Shown here: one piece after another, positions 37,657 to 46,128 of the stretch | Numbering within the stretch: the stretch's first letter is position 1 | Layout: every line of letters begins with the position of its first letter | DNA from: Streptomyces sp. AP-93 | Lineage (GTDB): Bacteria > Actinomycetota > Actinomycetes > Streptomycetales > Streptomycetaceae | Length of the DNA: 64,000 bases | Direction of reading: 5' to 3' | NCBI RefSeq assembly: GCF_022808175.1 | Contig: NZ_JALGBX010000001.1 | Span: 62,001 to 126,000, forward strand | Notes under the pieces: generated by a model | The model's database searches: none | Seen by the model: only the letters and a program-made list of their open reading frames with translations | Told to the model about the DNA's origin: nothing | Made by a program: the position numbers and the translations under genes

Positions 37657-38052
37657 ATGTCGGAGCATCCTGACTGTGCCCTGATCCGCCGCGGCTACGA
37701 GGCTTTCGGCCAGGGCGACATGGAGAAGCTGAGCACGATGATGACGGCCGACGTCATCCAGCACATGCCCGGGAGCGGCCCCCTCTCAGGGCACCACAAG
37801 GGGCGGGAAGCCGTCTTCGACCTCTACCGCCGGCTCGGCGAGGAGACGAACGGCACATTCAATGTGCATCTGGATAAATTGCTCGCCGACGGCCGCGGCC
37901 ACGTCATGAGTTTCCACACGGCCCGAGCGGACCGCGGTGACCGCGGGATCGAGATCCACGAAGGGATCTTCTTCACGATCGTCGCCGGAAAGATCAGCGA
38001 CCTCGACGTCTGCACCGAGGACATCGAGGAGAGCGACGCCTTCTGGGCCTGA
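37657..38052 (+). CDS. SnoaL-like / NTF2-fold protein
   Basis: 131 residues of the ketosteroid-isomerase-like fold: LIRRGYEAFGQGDMEKLSTMMTADVIQHMPG at the start and IHEGIFFTIVAGKISDLDVC near the end, the standard SnoaL_2 pattern. ATG 37657 is chosen with GAAGGG about 10 bases before; GTG 37648 is too close to it. It may be a small-molecule isomerase or binding protein. A run of GCCTGAGGG repeats immediately follows the stop. Confidence 0.86.
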   Translation: MSEHPDCALIRRGYEAFGQGDMEKLSTMMTADVIQHMPGSGPLSGHHKGREAVFDLYRRLGEETNGTFNVHLDKLLADGRGHVMSFHTARADRGDRGIEIHEGIFFTIVAGKISDLDVCTEDIEESDAFWA

Positions 38053-38120
38053 GGGGCCTGAGGGGCCTGAGGGGCCTCCTGGGCCTGACGGGCCCGAGGG
38101 GGCCCGACGGGCCTGACAGG
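38050..38120. repeat. 9-base tandem repeat (GCCTGAGGG) at gene end
   Basis: Three to four exact units overlap the SnoaL stop codon, followed by degenerate GGCCTGACGGGCC copies up to the terminator palindrome. Confidence 0.7.
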
Positions 38121-38139
38121 GGAGCCACAGGGAATTGAG

Positions 38140-38169
38140 AAGGGCCCGGAGCCGCGGCTCCGGGCCCTT
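38140..38169. terminator. Perfect palindromic bidirectional terminator
   Basis: A 30-base perfect palindrome with arms AAGGGCCCGGAGCCG / CGGCTCCGGGCCCTT lies between the convergent SnoaL and monooxygenase genes. Confidence 0.88.
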
Positions 38170-38176
38170 CCGAGGC

Positions 38177-38530
38177 TCAGCCCTGCTTCGGCGCCGCCTG
38201 CTGCACGACCTCGAACGACCACACCGACGAGCCCGTGGCGGCGGGCTTCGGCCGCTCCGCGCCGCCTTCGGCGCCCGCCTGGCCGCCCGCCGGACCGCCA
38301 CCCTGGTGGGCCGCCTTCATGGGCCCCTCCATCCACGCCTGGAAGTCCGCCTCGGAACGCCACCGCGTGTACACGAGATACTGGTCCGTGCCCTCGACGG
38401 GCCGCAGCAGCTCGAACCATTCGAAGCCGTCCGAGCTCTCCACGGAGCCCGCACGGGAGGCGAACCGCTGCTCCAGAACCTCCCGCTGTTCGTCCGGGAC
38501 GGTGAGGGCGTTGATCTTCACGATGCTCAT
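38177..38530 (-). CDS. Antibiotic biosynthesis monooxygenase (ABM) domain protein
   Basis: 117 residues of a dimeric ferredoxin-like fold: MSIVKINALTVPDEQREVLE, SSDGFEWFELLRPVEGTDQY and YTRWRSEADFQAWM are typical ABM/heme-oxygenase-like (MhuD/IsdG-like) signatures. The last ~40 residues (GGGPAGGQAGAEGG) are a Gly/Ala linker ending in VWSFEVVQQAAPKQ. Starts at 38539 and 38530 are both possible; the second matches the family. Role in heme degradation or quinone oxidation cannot be decided here. Confidence 0.84.
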   Translation of the reverse strand: MSIVKINALTVPDEQREVLEQRFASRAGSVESSDGFEWFELLRPVEGTDQYLVYTRWRSEADFQAWMEGPMKAAHQGGGPAGGQAGAEGGAERPKPAATGSSVWSFEVVQQAAPKQG

Positions 38531-38664
38531 GCGCGCCATCTTAGGTATCGCGCGGGGGATATCGTCGTCCGGGTAAATGAAGCGCGCGGTATGAAACGCG
38601 GTACGAAACGCGGCAGCCAGGCGAAGTCAGGGTTGCGGTCAACAGGGCGGGAGGCCGGCGAGGC

Positions 38665-40695
38665 GTGGCTAACGCGGCGGAGCACAGTGGTGCGAACGGA
38701 CATGCCGGGGTCATAGGCGGTAGCGGCGGCGGCAGGCTCGGGGCGGCACGCCTCATGCTGTGGGCGCTGGCCTTGCTGCTCGCCGTCAGGCAGGCCGCGG
38801 TCGTGCTGCGCGTGCCACCGGGCGAGTGGCTCAGCGGCTTCCACCTCCCGGGCAGCCTGCCGGGCTCGCTCTACACGAGCGGCCAGTTCACCGGGACCCC
38901 CTTCGCGGGGCTGGTCCTCAAACCGCTCCTTGGCCTCGCCGCGCCCTCCCTGGAGGTGGCCTGGACCTGCGTGACCCTGCTGCTCGTGGCCGCCATCGGG
39001 CTGGTCGCCGCGCGCGCCCTGCCCGACCCCGTGCCGCGGCGCACCGCGCTGCTCGCCGCGCCCGTGCTGGTCACGCTGATGATGGTCTCGCTGCCCGTCC
39101 GGGAAGCCGCGCTGCCCGGGCAGACCGCCGTACTGCCGGTGCTGCTGGTGCTCCTCGCCGTGTTCCGGGTCCCGAGCGAGCGCTCCTCCGGGTTCCTGAT
39201 CGGCCTGGCCGCAGCCCTGCAGCCCGCCCTGCTGCTCTTCGCGCCACTGCTGTGGCTGTCCGGACGCAGGGCCACCGCCCGCTCCGCCGCCGTGACCTTC
39301 GCCGGCGCCACCGCCCTGTCCTGGGCGGCCCTGCCCAGCGACTCGTGGACGTACTGGGTCCAGCACCTGGCCGGCACCGGCCTCGGCGGCGCACCCGGCA
39401 GCATCGCCAATCAGTCGGTGCACGGCGCCCTGCTGCGCCTGGGCCTCTCCGGCCCCGGCGAGATCCTGCTCTACGCCGCCCTCGCGGCCCCGATCGTCTG
39501 GATCGGCCTGCGCCGCGCCGCCCGCTACGCCCGCGACGGCCAACTGCTGCTCGCCGTCGCCATCACCGGCTGCGTGGCCGTCGCCGTGTCCCCGACCGGC
39601 TGGCGCCACCAGATGCTGTGGGTGCTGCTCGCGGTCGCCGGCAAGGTCGGCAAGCGGGCCGCGGACCGGCCGGTGTGGCCGGTGGCCGTGGTCCTCGCCA
39701 TGACCCTGCCGAGCGACGTGCTGCTGCCCAACCTGGTCGCGCTGGCCCCCGTACGGGACAACGTGCTGCTGCTCGCGGCCCTCGCGGCGGCCTGCGCCGT
39801 GCCGTTCCTGCCGCGCTCCTCCCCGTACTGGCGCGAGCCGGTCCCCACCGCCTACGGGCGGCCCGCGCCCGCGCGGTGGGCGCGGGTGCCGCTGCTGCCG
39901 TTCTGGCGGCGCGTGCTGTCGCGTCCCAACCTGCTGCTGGAACTGCTGCTGATACGGGTCGGGTACTCGCTCTACTCGCACATCCGGGCCGCCGCGCCCA
40001 CCAGCCGGACCCTCGCCGAGGGCAACGCCAGCCAGATCCACGGGATCGAGCAGGCGCTCGGCATCGACATCGAGCACGCCGTGAACCACGCCGTCGTGAA
40101 CACGCCCTGGCTGGAGGCGTTCTTCAACTTCTACTACACCTCCTTCCATTTCGTGGTCCCGCTGGCGATCCTGGCCGTCCTGTACTGGCGCCGCCCCAAG
40201 GACTACCGCTGGGCGCGGGCCTCGCTGGGCCTGGCCACCGTGCTGGCGCTCATAGGTTTCTGGCTGTATCCGCTGGCGCCGCCGCGGCTGATGCCCGGCA
40301 TGGGCTACGTCGACACCGTGCACGGCGTCCAGGATCTGGCGAACCCGAGCTACGGGGCCATGACCGCGATCTCGAACCAGTACGCGGCGATGCCCTCGCT
40401 GCACTTCGGCTGGTCGCTGTGGTGCGGGATCGTGATCGTGATGATCGCGCCGAAGGGATGGCAGAAGCTGCTGGGCGCGCTGCATCCGACGATCACGGTG
40501 TGCGCGATCGTCGCCACGGCGAACCACTGGGTGCTCGATGCGGTCGGCGGGGCGGTTGTCGTGGTGGCCGGGTTCGGGCTCGTCTACGTGCTGTCGGGGC
40601 CCCGGGGCGATGCCGTGCCGGCCGGGGTGGCCGTGCCTCGGCCTCGGCGGCCGGAGCGGGTCGGAGCGGGGTCCGCGGGGCGGACTCGGGCGTAG
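38665..40695 (+). CDS. Bifunctional GT87-type glycosyltransferase / PAP2 phosphatase membrane protein
   Basis: 676 residues. The N-terminal ~390 residues form a polytopic GT87-like (polyprenol-phosphate-mannose-dependent) transferase region. The C-terminal ~270 residues are a PAP2/inositolphosphotransferase-like domain with YPLAPPRLMPG, MPSLHFGWS and ATANHWVLDAVGG as catalytic motifs (His in SLHF and NHW). GTG 38665 follows AGGCCGGCGAGGC. The architecture suggests transfer of lipid-linked sugars plus phospholipid headgroup or phosphatase chemistry in envelope glycolipid synthesis. Substrate inferred only. Confidence 0.87.
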   Translation: MANAAEHSGANGHAGVIGGSGGGRLGAARLMLWALALLLAVRQAAVVLRVPPGEWLSGFHLPGSLPGSLYTSGQFTGTPFAGLVLKPLLGLAAPSLEVAWTCVTLLLVAAIGLVAARALPDPVPRRTALLAAPVLVTLMMVSLPVREAALPGQTAVLPVLLVLLAVFRVPSERSSGFLIGLAAALQPALLLFAPLLWLSGRRATARSAAVTFAGATALSWAALPSDSWTYWVQHLAGTGLGGAPGSIANQSVHGALLRLGLSGPGEILLYAALAAPIVWIGLRRAARYARDGQLLLAVAITGCVAVAVSPTGWRHQMLWVLLAVAGKVGKRAADRPVWPVAVVLAMTLPSDVLLPNLVALAPVRDNVLLLAALAAACAVPFLPRSSPYWREPVPTAYGRPAPARWARVPLLPFWRRVLSRPNLLLELLLIRVGYSLYSHIRAAAPTSRTLAEGNASQIHGIEQALGIDIEHAVNHAVVNTPWLEAFFNFYYTSFHFVVPLAILAVLYWRRPKDYRWARASLGLATVLALIGFWLYPLAPPRLMPGMGYVDTVHGVQDLANPSYGAMTAISNQYAAMPSLHFGWSLWCGIVIVMIAPKGWQKLLGALHPTITVCAIVATANHWVLDAVGGAVVVVAGFGLVYVLSGPRGDAVPAGVAVPRPRRPERVGAGSAGRTRA

Positions 40696-40740
40696 CCGGC
40701 TCGGCGGCCGGTCGGCTGCCGCCTGCCGCCTGTGTGACGA

Positions 40741-40787
40741 CGAAGGGGTGCCGGGGCGGTGTAGCAGCCCGCCTCGGCACCCCTTCG
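40741..40787 (+). terminator. Long hairpin terminator after the GT87-PAP2 gene
   Basis: 19-bp arms (CGAAGGGGTGCCGGGGCGG) with a single G-T pair and a 9-base loop, 46 bases after the stop. Confidence 0.85.
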
Positions 40788-40889
40788 CGATGGATCGCCG
40801 CGTTCTGTCAGGATCCGCCCGCGGGGCGGCTTGCGCCACTCGGGGCGGGGGTGGCGGAGGCGGCGGGGCCGTGCGGGCCCTGCGGGGCT

Positions 40890-41095
40890 GTCCCCTACCC
40901 ACCCTTCGCCCGTTCCCCGGGGCTGTGCCCCGGACCCCTCGGGGCTGTGCCCCGGACCCCTCGGGGCTGTGCCCCGGACCCCTCGGGGCTGTGCCCCGGA
41001 CCCCTTCGGGGGCTGCGCCCCGGACCTGCCTCGAGGCCCCGGGCCCCTTCGGGGCTGCGCCCCGGACCACCCCTCGGGGCTGCGCCCCCGGCCAG
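40890..41095. repeat. 22-base tandem repeat array with GC-rich dispersed element
   Basis: Begins with CTACCCACCCTTCGCCCG and then 4 near-perfect plus several decayed copies of a 22-base unit GGGGCTGTGCCCCGGACCCC-TC. Each unit contains the palindrome GGGGC-TGTG-CCCC. The starting segment is shared with 47084-47170 (inside a gene) and with 13030-13075. With the terminator, this fills the gap between 40696 and 41111. Confidence 0.85.
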
Positions 41096-41111
41096 TCGGC
41101 CAGTCGGGCTG

Positions 41112-41462
41112 CTAGTGCGGGGGTAGGTGGGCGACTACGAGGGCTATGGCCGCGCGGGCCGTGTCCGCTTCGCCGAGGATGGTGGTCTGGCGGGGGCCGC
41201 GGACGCGGAAGCGGCCGTCGGGGAGGGGTTCGACGGCCGGGGCGGTTACCGCGAAGGGGTGGCCTGCCGAGGCGCTGAACCACAGGGTGAAGTGGCTGGT
41301 GTACGGGTACAGCCGGCGCAGTTCCGGCTCCTCGCGGGCGGCCTCGATGAGGGCCAGTACCCCCTGGCTCATGGGCTCGGAACCGCCGCCGAGGTCGACC
41401 ATCCGCTGCCACGTCGTGGGCAGCCGTTGCCACCGTCTCGCGCTGGGGTCCTCAAGGTTCAT
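41112..41462 (-). CDS. Small conserved actinobacterial protein (DUF6193-like)
   Basis: 116 residues starting MNLEDPSARRWQRLPTTWQR. The pattern LRRLYPYTSHFTLWFSASAG, followed by PLPDGRFRVRGP and LGEADTARAAIALVVAHLPP, is common in small Streptomyces proteins annotated as DUF6193. I give that name tentatively. No signal peptide or membrane helix. ATG 41462 is preferred over an upstream GTG/ATG reading across the 33-residue Arg/Pro-rich leader. Function unknown. Confidence 0.7.
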   Translation of the reverse strand: MNLEDPSARRWQRLPTTWQRMVDLGGGSEPMSQGVLALIEAAREEPELRRLYPYTSHFTLWFSASAGHPFAVTAPAVEPLPDGRFRVRGPRQTTILGEADTARAAIALVVAHLPPH

Positions 41463-41577
41463 CCGGGCAGTCTGGGGTCCGGTCCGGCGCCAAGGCAATG
41501 ATCTCGCAGGCGGCGAGACGGTAACGACCGGCGACCGGCCGGTAACAAGTGAGGGCAACCGAAGGAAGGCAGCCGAG

Positions 41578-41620
41578 GGACGGCAGGGGCCGGGCGTGGG
41601 AGGTGGGGCCCCTGCCGTCC
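41578..41620 (-). terminator. Hairpin terminator after the P450 gene
   Basis: 14-bp arms GGACGGCAGGGGCC / GGCCCCTGCCGTCC with a 15-base loop, immediately beyond the cytochrome P450 stop. Confidence 0.82.
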
Positions 41621-41631
41621 TGGATCACGGG

Positions 41632-42876
41632 TCAGCCGTGGCTGACCCGCAGTTCCTTGATGCCGTTCAGCCAGGCCGCGCGCAGCCGGCGCGGGCCCTC
41701 CCCGGCGAGGCGCAGGTCGGGCAGGGCGTCGGCGAGGGCGTTGAACATCAGGTCGATCTCCATGATGGCCAGCGACTTGCCGAGGCAGAAGTGCGGGCCG
41801 CCGCCGCCGAAGCCCAGGTGCGGGTTCGGGTCGCGGGTGATGTCGAAGACGTCGGGGTTCTCGAAGACTTCGGGGTCGTGGTTGGCGGAGGAGTAGAACA
41901 TGCCGACGCGGTCGCCGGCCTTGATCTTCTGCCCGCCCAGTTCGGTGTCCTGGGTCGCGGTGCGCTGGAAGGACACCACGGGGGTGGCCCAGCGGACGAT
42001 CTCCTCGGCGGCGGTGGAGGGCCGGGTGCGCTTGTAGAGCTCCCACTGCTCGGGGTGGGTCAGGAAGGCGTGCATGCCGTGGCTGATGGCGTTGCGGGTC
42101 GTCTCGTTGCCCGCCACCGCCAGGAGGAGGACGAAGAAGCCGAACTCGTCGGAGCCCAGGTTGCCCTGGCCCTCGGCCGCCACCAGCTGCGTGACGATGT
42201 CCTTGGCCGGGCACTCCTTGCGCTCGGCGGCCAGGTTCATCGAGTAGCCGATGATCTCCGCCGCGGCGTTGCCGCCGACCTCGGCGGTGATCGCGTACTC
42301 CGGGTCGTCGTACGCGATCATCTTGTTCGACCAGTCGAAGATCCGGGACCGGTCCTCCTGCGGTACGCCGATCAGCTCGGCGATGGCCTGCAGCGGGAGC
42401 TCGCACGCCACGTGGGTGACGAAGTCGAAGCTGCCGTCGGCGGAGGCTTCCAGAGCCTCCGCGACGATCTTGCGGGCCCGGTCGCGCAGGGCGTCCTCCA
42501 GCCCGCGGATGGCCCGCGGGGTGAAGCCGCGCTGCACGATCTGGCGTACGCGGGTGTGTTCCGGCGGATCCATGTTCAACATGATCAGTCGCTGGGCATC
42601 TATCGCATCGCGCTGGATGTGCTCGTTGAAGCGGATGATCGCCGTGTTCGTCGTGGAGGAGAACAGCTCCGGGTGCGTGGAGATGTACTTGACGTCCGCG
42701 TGCCGGGTGACGGCCCAGTACCCCTCGTCGTCGAAGCCGGTGATGCCCCGCGGCTGCGGGCACCACCACACGGGTGCGGTCTGCCGCAGCTGCGCGAACT
42801 CGGGGTAGGGGACCCGGTCTTGGAGTACGTCCGGGTCGGTGGCATCGAAGCCTTCGGGCAGTGCGGGGCAGGTCAT
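41632..42876 (-). CDS. Cytochrome P450, CYP125-like (steroid C26/C27 monooxygenase type)
   Basis: 414 residues. The I-helix AGNETTRNAISHGM, the ExxR in AAEEIVRW, and the heme-binding loop FGGGGPHFCLGKSLA with its Cys ligand are clear. The N-terminus and HxxD/E pattern LIMLNMDPPEHTRVRQIV resemble CYP125/CYP142 steroid side-chain hydroxylases. A KstR-like palindrome lies 47 bases upstream and a steroid-type thiolase is divergent, strengthening the assignment. Ferredoxin 54285-54518 is a likely redox partner. Substrate in this organism is unproven; sterol or another isoprenoid side chain is inferred. Confidence 0.88.
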   Translation of the reverse strand: MTCPALPEGFDATDPDVLQDRVPYPEFAQLRQTAPVWWCPQPRGITGFDDEGYWAVTRHADVKYISTHPELFSSTTNTAIIRFNEHIQRDAIDAQRLIMLNMDPPEHTRVRQIVQRGFTPRAIRGLEDALRDRARKIVAEALEASADGSFDFVTHVACELPLQAIAELIGVPQEDRSRIFDWSNKMIAYDDPEYAITAEVGGNAAAEIIGYSMNLAAERKECPAKDIVTQLVAAEGQGNLGSDEFGFFVLLLAVAGNETTRNAISHGMHAFLTHPEQWELYKRTRPSTAAEEIVRWATPVVSFQRTATQDTELGGQKIKAGDRVGMFYSSANHDPEVFENPDVFDITRDPNPHLGFGGGGPHFCLGKSLAIMEIDLMFNALADALPDLRLAGEGPRRLRAAWLNGIKELRVSHG

Positions 42877-42923
42877 CGGGCGGCTCCAAAGTCTGACGGC
42901 CCATCAGAAGTTGGCTTGAAGGT

Positions 42924-42937
42924 AGTAACGAGTTCTA
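42924..42937. promoter_or_regulatory. KstR-like operator upstream of the P450 gene
   Basis: AGTAACGAGTTCTA fits the mycobacterial KstR consensus TnnAACnnGTTnnA with one mismatch at the first base. It lies within the P450 promoter region. Confidence 0.6.
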
Positions 42938-43039
42938 GAAGTGACAAGGGGCCCCGCGCCAACTGTTGCGTGTGGAATCCGTGTAAGCCGCGTGCAAGAC
43001 CCTTGCGTACCGGGTGTTCTGGTCATAAGACTGCGGGGA

Positions 43040-43061
43040 GAACTAGAACGCGTACTAGTTC
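43040..43061. promoter_or_regulatory. KstR-like palindromic operator upstream of the thiolase
   Basis: A 22-base palindrome with perfect outer arms GAACTAG / CTAGTTC and an ACGCGT centre, one mismatched pair. It contains TAGAACGCGTACTA, one mismatch from TnnAACnnGTTnnA. It lies 90 bases before the thiolase ATG. Confidence 0.7.
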
Positions 43062-43105
43062 GGGTGGGGCGCCGGGACGGCCCGCCCGTCGCTGAGGCGC
43101 GCTAG

Positions 43106-44320
<1,215 letters not shown>

Positions 44321-44359
44321 CACCTGCTGCGCCGCCTTTGGACCCTGTGGGATGGGATC

Positions 44360-44410
44360 GCGAAGGCCCCGGTGGCCGGACCTGGGGAGGTCGGCCGCCG
44401 GGGCCTTCGC
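44360..44410. terminator. Hairpin between convergent thiolase and transglycosylase genes
   Basis: Outer arms GCGAAGGCCCCGG / CCGGGGCCTTCGC with an inner GGCCG/CGGCC stem. Can serve both directions. Confidence 0.82.
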
Positions 44411-44463
44411 ATGCGGTGCGTGGGTGCTGTGGGGGTGCTGCTCGGATGCCGCCGCTGGTGGGT

Positions 44464-44868
44464 TTAGTACCAGTGGTGGTTCTGCCAGAAGGTCCAGGCG
44501 CCTTCGGGGCTGCCGTAGCGGGAGTTCATGTAGTCCAGGCCCCACTTGATCTGGGTTGCCGGGTTGGTCTTCCAGTCCGAGCCCGCCGAGGCCATCTTCG
44601 AGGCCGGCAGGGCCTGGACCAGGCCGTAGGCGCCCGAGGAGGAGTTCGTGGCGGTGTGGTTCCAGCCGCTCTCCCTCGAGACGATGTTGTTGAACGCCGC
44701 GAACTGGGCCGGGTCCTTGATCATCTGCTGGGCGATCGCCTTGGCGCTCATCGGGGCGGCCTGCGCGGGAACCGCGGCCAGCATGGAACCGGCCACTCCC
44801 AGAGCAAGGACGGTACCGGCGAGGGCCTTCTTCGAAGCGGCGATGCGGCGGATGACGGTGTGGGACAC
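44464..44868 (-). CDS. Secreted lytic transglycosylase-like protein
   Basis: 134 residues. A signal peptide (KKALAGTVLALGVAGSMLAA, cut after AQA) is followed by an SLT-type domain with the catalytic Glu in IVSRESGWNH, SSSGAYGLVQALPASKMAS and a C-terminal YGSPEGAWTFWQNHHWY. This is the compact family of Streptomyces peptidoglycan transglycosylases related to aggregation-promoting-factor C-termini. GTG 44868 is chosen after AAAGG; an upstream ATG at 44919 adds 17 atypical residues. It would cleave cell-wall glycan during growth or germination. Confidence 0.85.
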   Translation of the reverse strand: MSHTVIRRIAASKKALAGTVLALGVAGSMLAAVPAQAAPMSAKAIAQQMIKDPAQFAAFNNIVSRESGWNHTATNSSSGAYGLVQALPASKMASAGSDWKTNPATQIKWGLDYMNSRYGSPEGAWTFWQNHHWY

Positions 44869-45213
44869 GGACGGACCTTTCGACGGGGACAAGGGCGGTC
44901 GCAGACGTGCATGAGCCACTCACGTGGAGGAGAGGGGTTCATCGGCGGGAGCGGGAGGGCCGGGGGTGAACCCGGGGGATCTCCGTCCGCCTTGCGACTC
45001 ATCCAGTTCTACGGGGGTAGAGCCCGCCTGGCAACGACCCGTCTTACTAGTGGTCCTCGCAGCCGGGGCGCAACGGCCCCCCCGGGGCGGGTGGGTATCA
45101 CCGCAGGTGGGGGGTGGTGTGCGGGGGCGGGTGCGGGACGGTTGGGGACTACTATCCCGCCTCGTATGTGACCTGGGTCCTGTGGGGCGGGTCACCGCCG
45201 GGAAGCCCGGATC
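44869..45213. other. Long leader/promoter region of the transglycosylase gene
   Basis: 345 bases between the transglycosylase start and the S-component stop. Contains CCGGGGGTGAACCCGGGGG (44954-44972, an inverted repeat) and GGGGCGCAACGGCCCCCCCGGGGC (45066-45090). No gene is apparent, and no clear riboswitch could be fitted. Confidence 0.5.
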
Positions 45214-46128
45214 TCACCCTCCGTGGCCGCCCGTACCCCTTTCAGGGGAAGGTTTGGGAGCCTTTGCGGCCCCCGGATCGAAGGCCACGGGCGCGTCGAA
45301 CGCCGCCTTTCGCGTGGCCCGCCGCAATGCCTTCAGCAGGGTCGCACCGAGCGTGAGGGTCAGTACGACGGTCAGCGCGGCCCGGCCCAGGTCCCAGCCC
45401 AGCGAGGTCGCCAGGCAGTACGAGAGGAACCGCGCGAGGTTCGCCGCGACCGGGTCCCCGGGGTGGAAGGAGATGCCCTGGCCCATGCCCTGCAGGATCA
45501 CCCAGCCCTGAAGGTTCATGACCGTGCCGTACGCGAACGAGCCGAGGAACCCGTACAGCGCGAGCATCGCCAGCTCGGCCCGCCCCCGGATCCGGTCCGG
45601 CCCCGGCAGCAGCCCCGCGCCCAGCGAGAACCAGCCCATGGCCAGCATCTGGAACGGCATCCACGGTCCGACACCGCCCGTGAGCAGGGCCGACGCGAAC
45701 ATGGTGACGGCGCCCAGGACGAAGCCGAAGCCCGGGCCGAGGACCCGGCCGCTCAGCACCATCAGGAAGAACATGGGCTCCAGGCCGGCCGTACCGGCTC
45801 CGAGGGGGCGCAGCGCGGCCCCGACCGCGGCGAGTACGCCGAGCATGGCGACGGCCTTGGCGTCCATCCCGTCGTCGGCGATGGTCGCGACGACCACGCC
45901 GACCAGGAGGGGGAGCAGGGCCGCGAAGAGCCAGGGGGCGTCCTGGGCATGGGCGAAACCTGACTGGCGGTCGGCGAGGAGCGGCCAGCCGAAGGCGGCG
46001 AGACCGATGAGGGTGACGAGGACCAGGGCGGCGGCGGCACGGGGGCCGATGCGGAGGGGGCGGGAACGGGGGCGGGAGGCCGGGGCGGCCGGGGTGGGGG
46101 TGGCCGGGGTCGGGGTGGGGGTGCTCAT
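45214..46128 (-). CDS. ECF transporter S component (probable cobalamin-specific, CbrT-like)
   Basis: 304 residues with about seven membrane helices (AALVLVTLIGLAAFGWPLLA, FFLMVLSGRVLGPGFGFVLG). A Pro/Thr/Ala-rich N-terminal cytosolic stretch precedes them, and a long C-terminal tail follows. The pattern fits CbrT-like ECF S components. Its ATG overlaps the stop of the ATPase gene (ATGA). As the last gene of a B12-riboswitch operon, its substrate is inferred to be cobalamin or a precursor. Confidence 0.85.
   Translation of the reverse strand: MSTPTPTPATPTPAAPASRPRSRPLRIGPRAAAALVLVTLIGLAAFGWPLLADRQSGFAHAQDAPWLFAALLPLLVGVVVATIADDGMDAKAVAMLGVLAAVGAALRPLGAGTAGLEPMFFLMVLSGRVLGPGFGFVLGAVTMFASALLTGGVGPWMPFQMLAMGWFSLGAGLLPGPDRIRGRAELAMLALYGFLGSFAYGTVMNLQGWVILQGMGQGISFHPGDPVAANLARFLSYCLATSLGWDLGRAALTVVLTLTLGATLLKALRRATRKAAFDAPVAFDPGAAKAPKPSPERGTGGHGG

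Noticed and set aside
40920..41095. Tandem 22-base units resembling a CRISPR array
   Set aside because: The units are directly adjacent with no unique spacers, each is internally palindromic, and no cas genes are nearby. It is a GC-rich tandem repeat.
38527..41433. A 968-codon open frame on the minus strand
   Set aside because: It lies opposite the GT87-PAP2 gene and its terminator; composition is Arg/Gly/Pro with no domain pattern. It is an antisense shadow caused by high GC content.
44869..45110. Possible c-di-AMP (ydaO-type) riboswitch before the transglycosylase gene
   Set aside because: Such riboswitches precede some Streptomyces wall hydrolases, but the conserved segments could not be fitted in order on the correct strand; only a GGGGGTGAACC-like piece on the wrong strand was seen.
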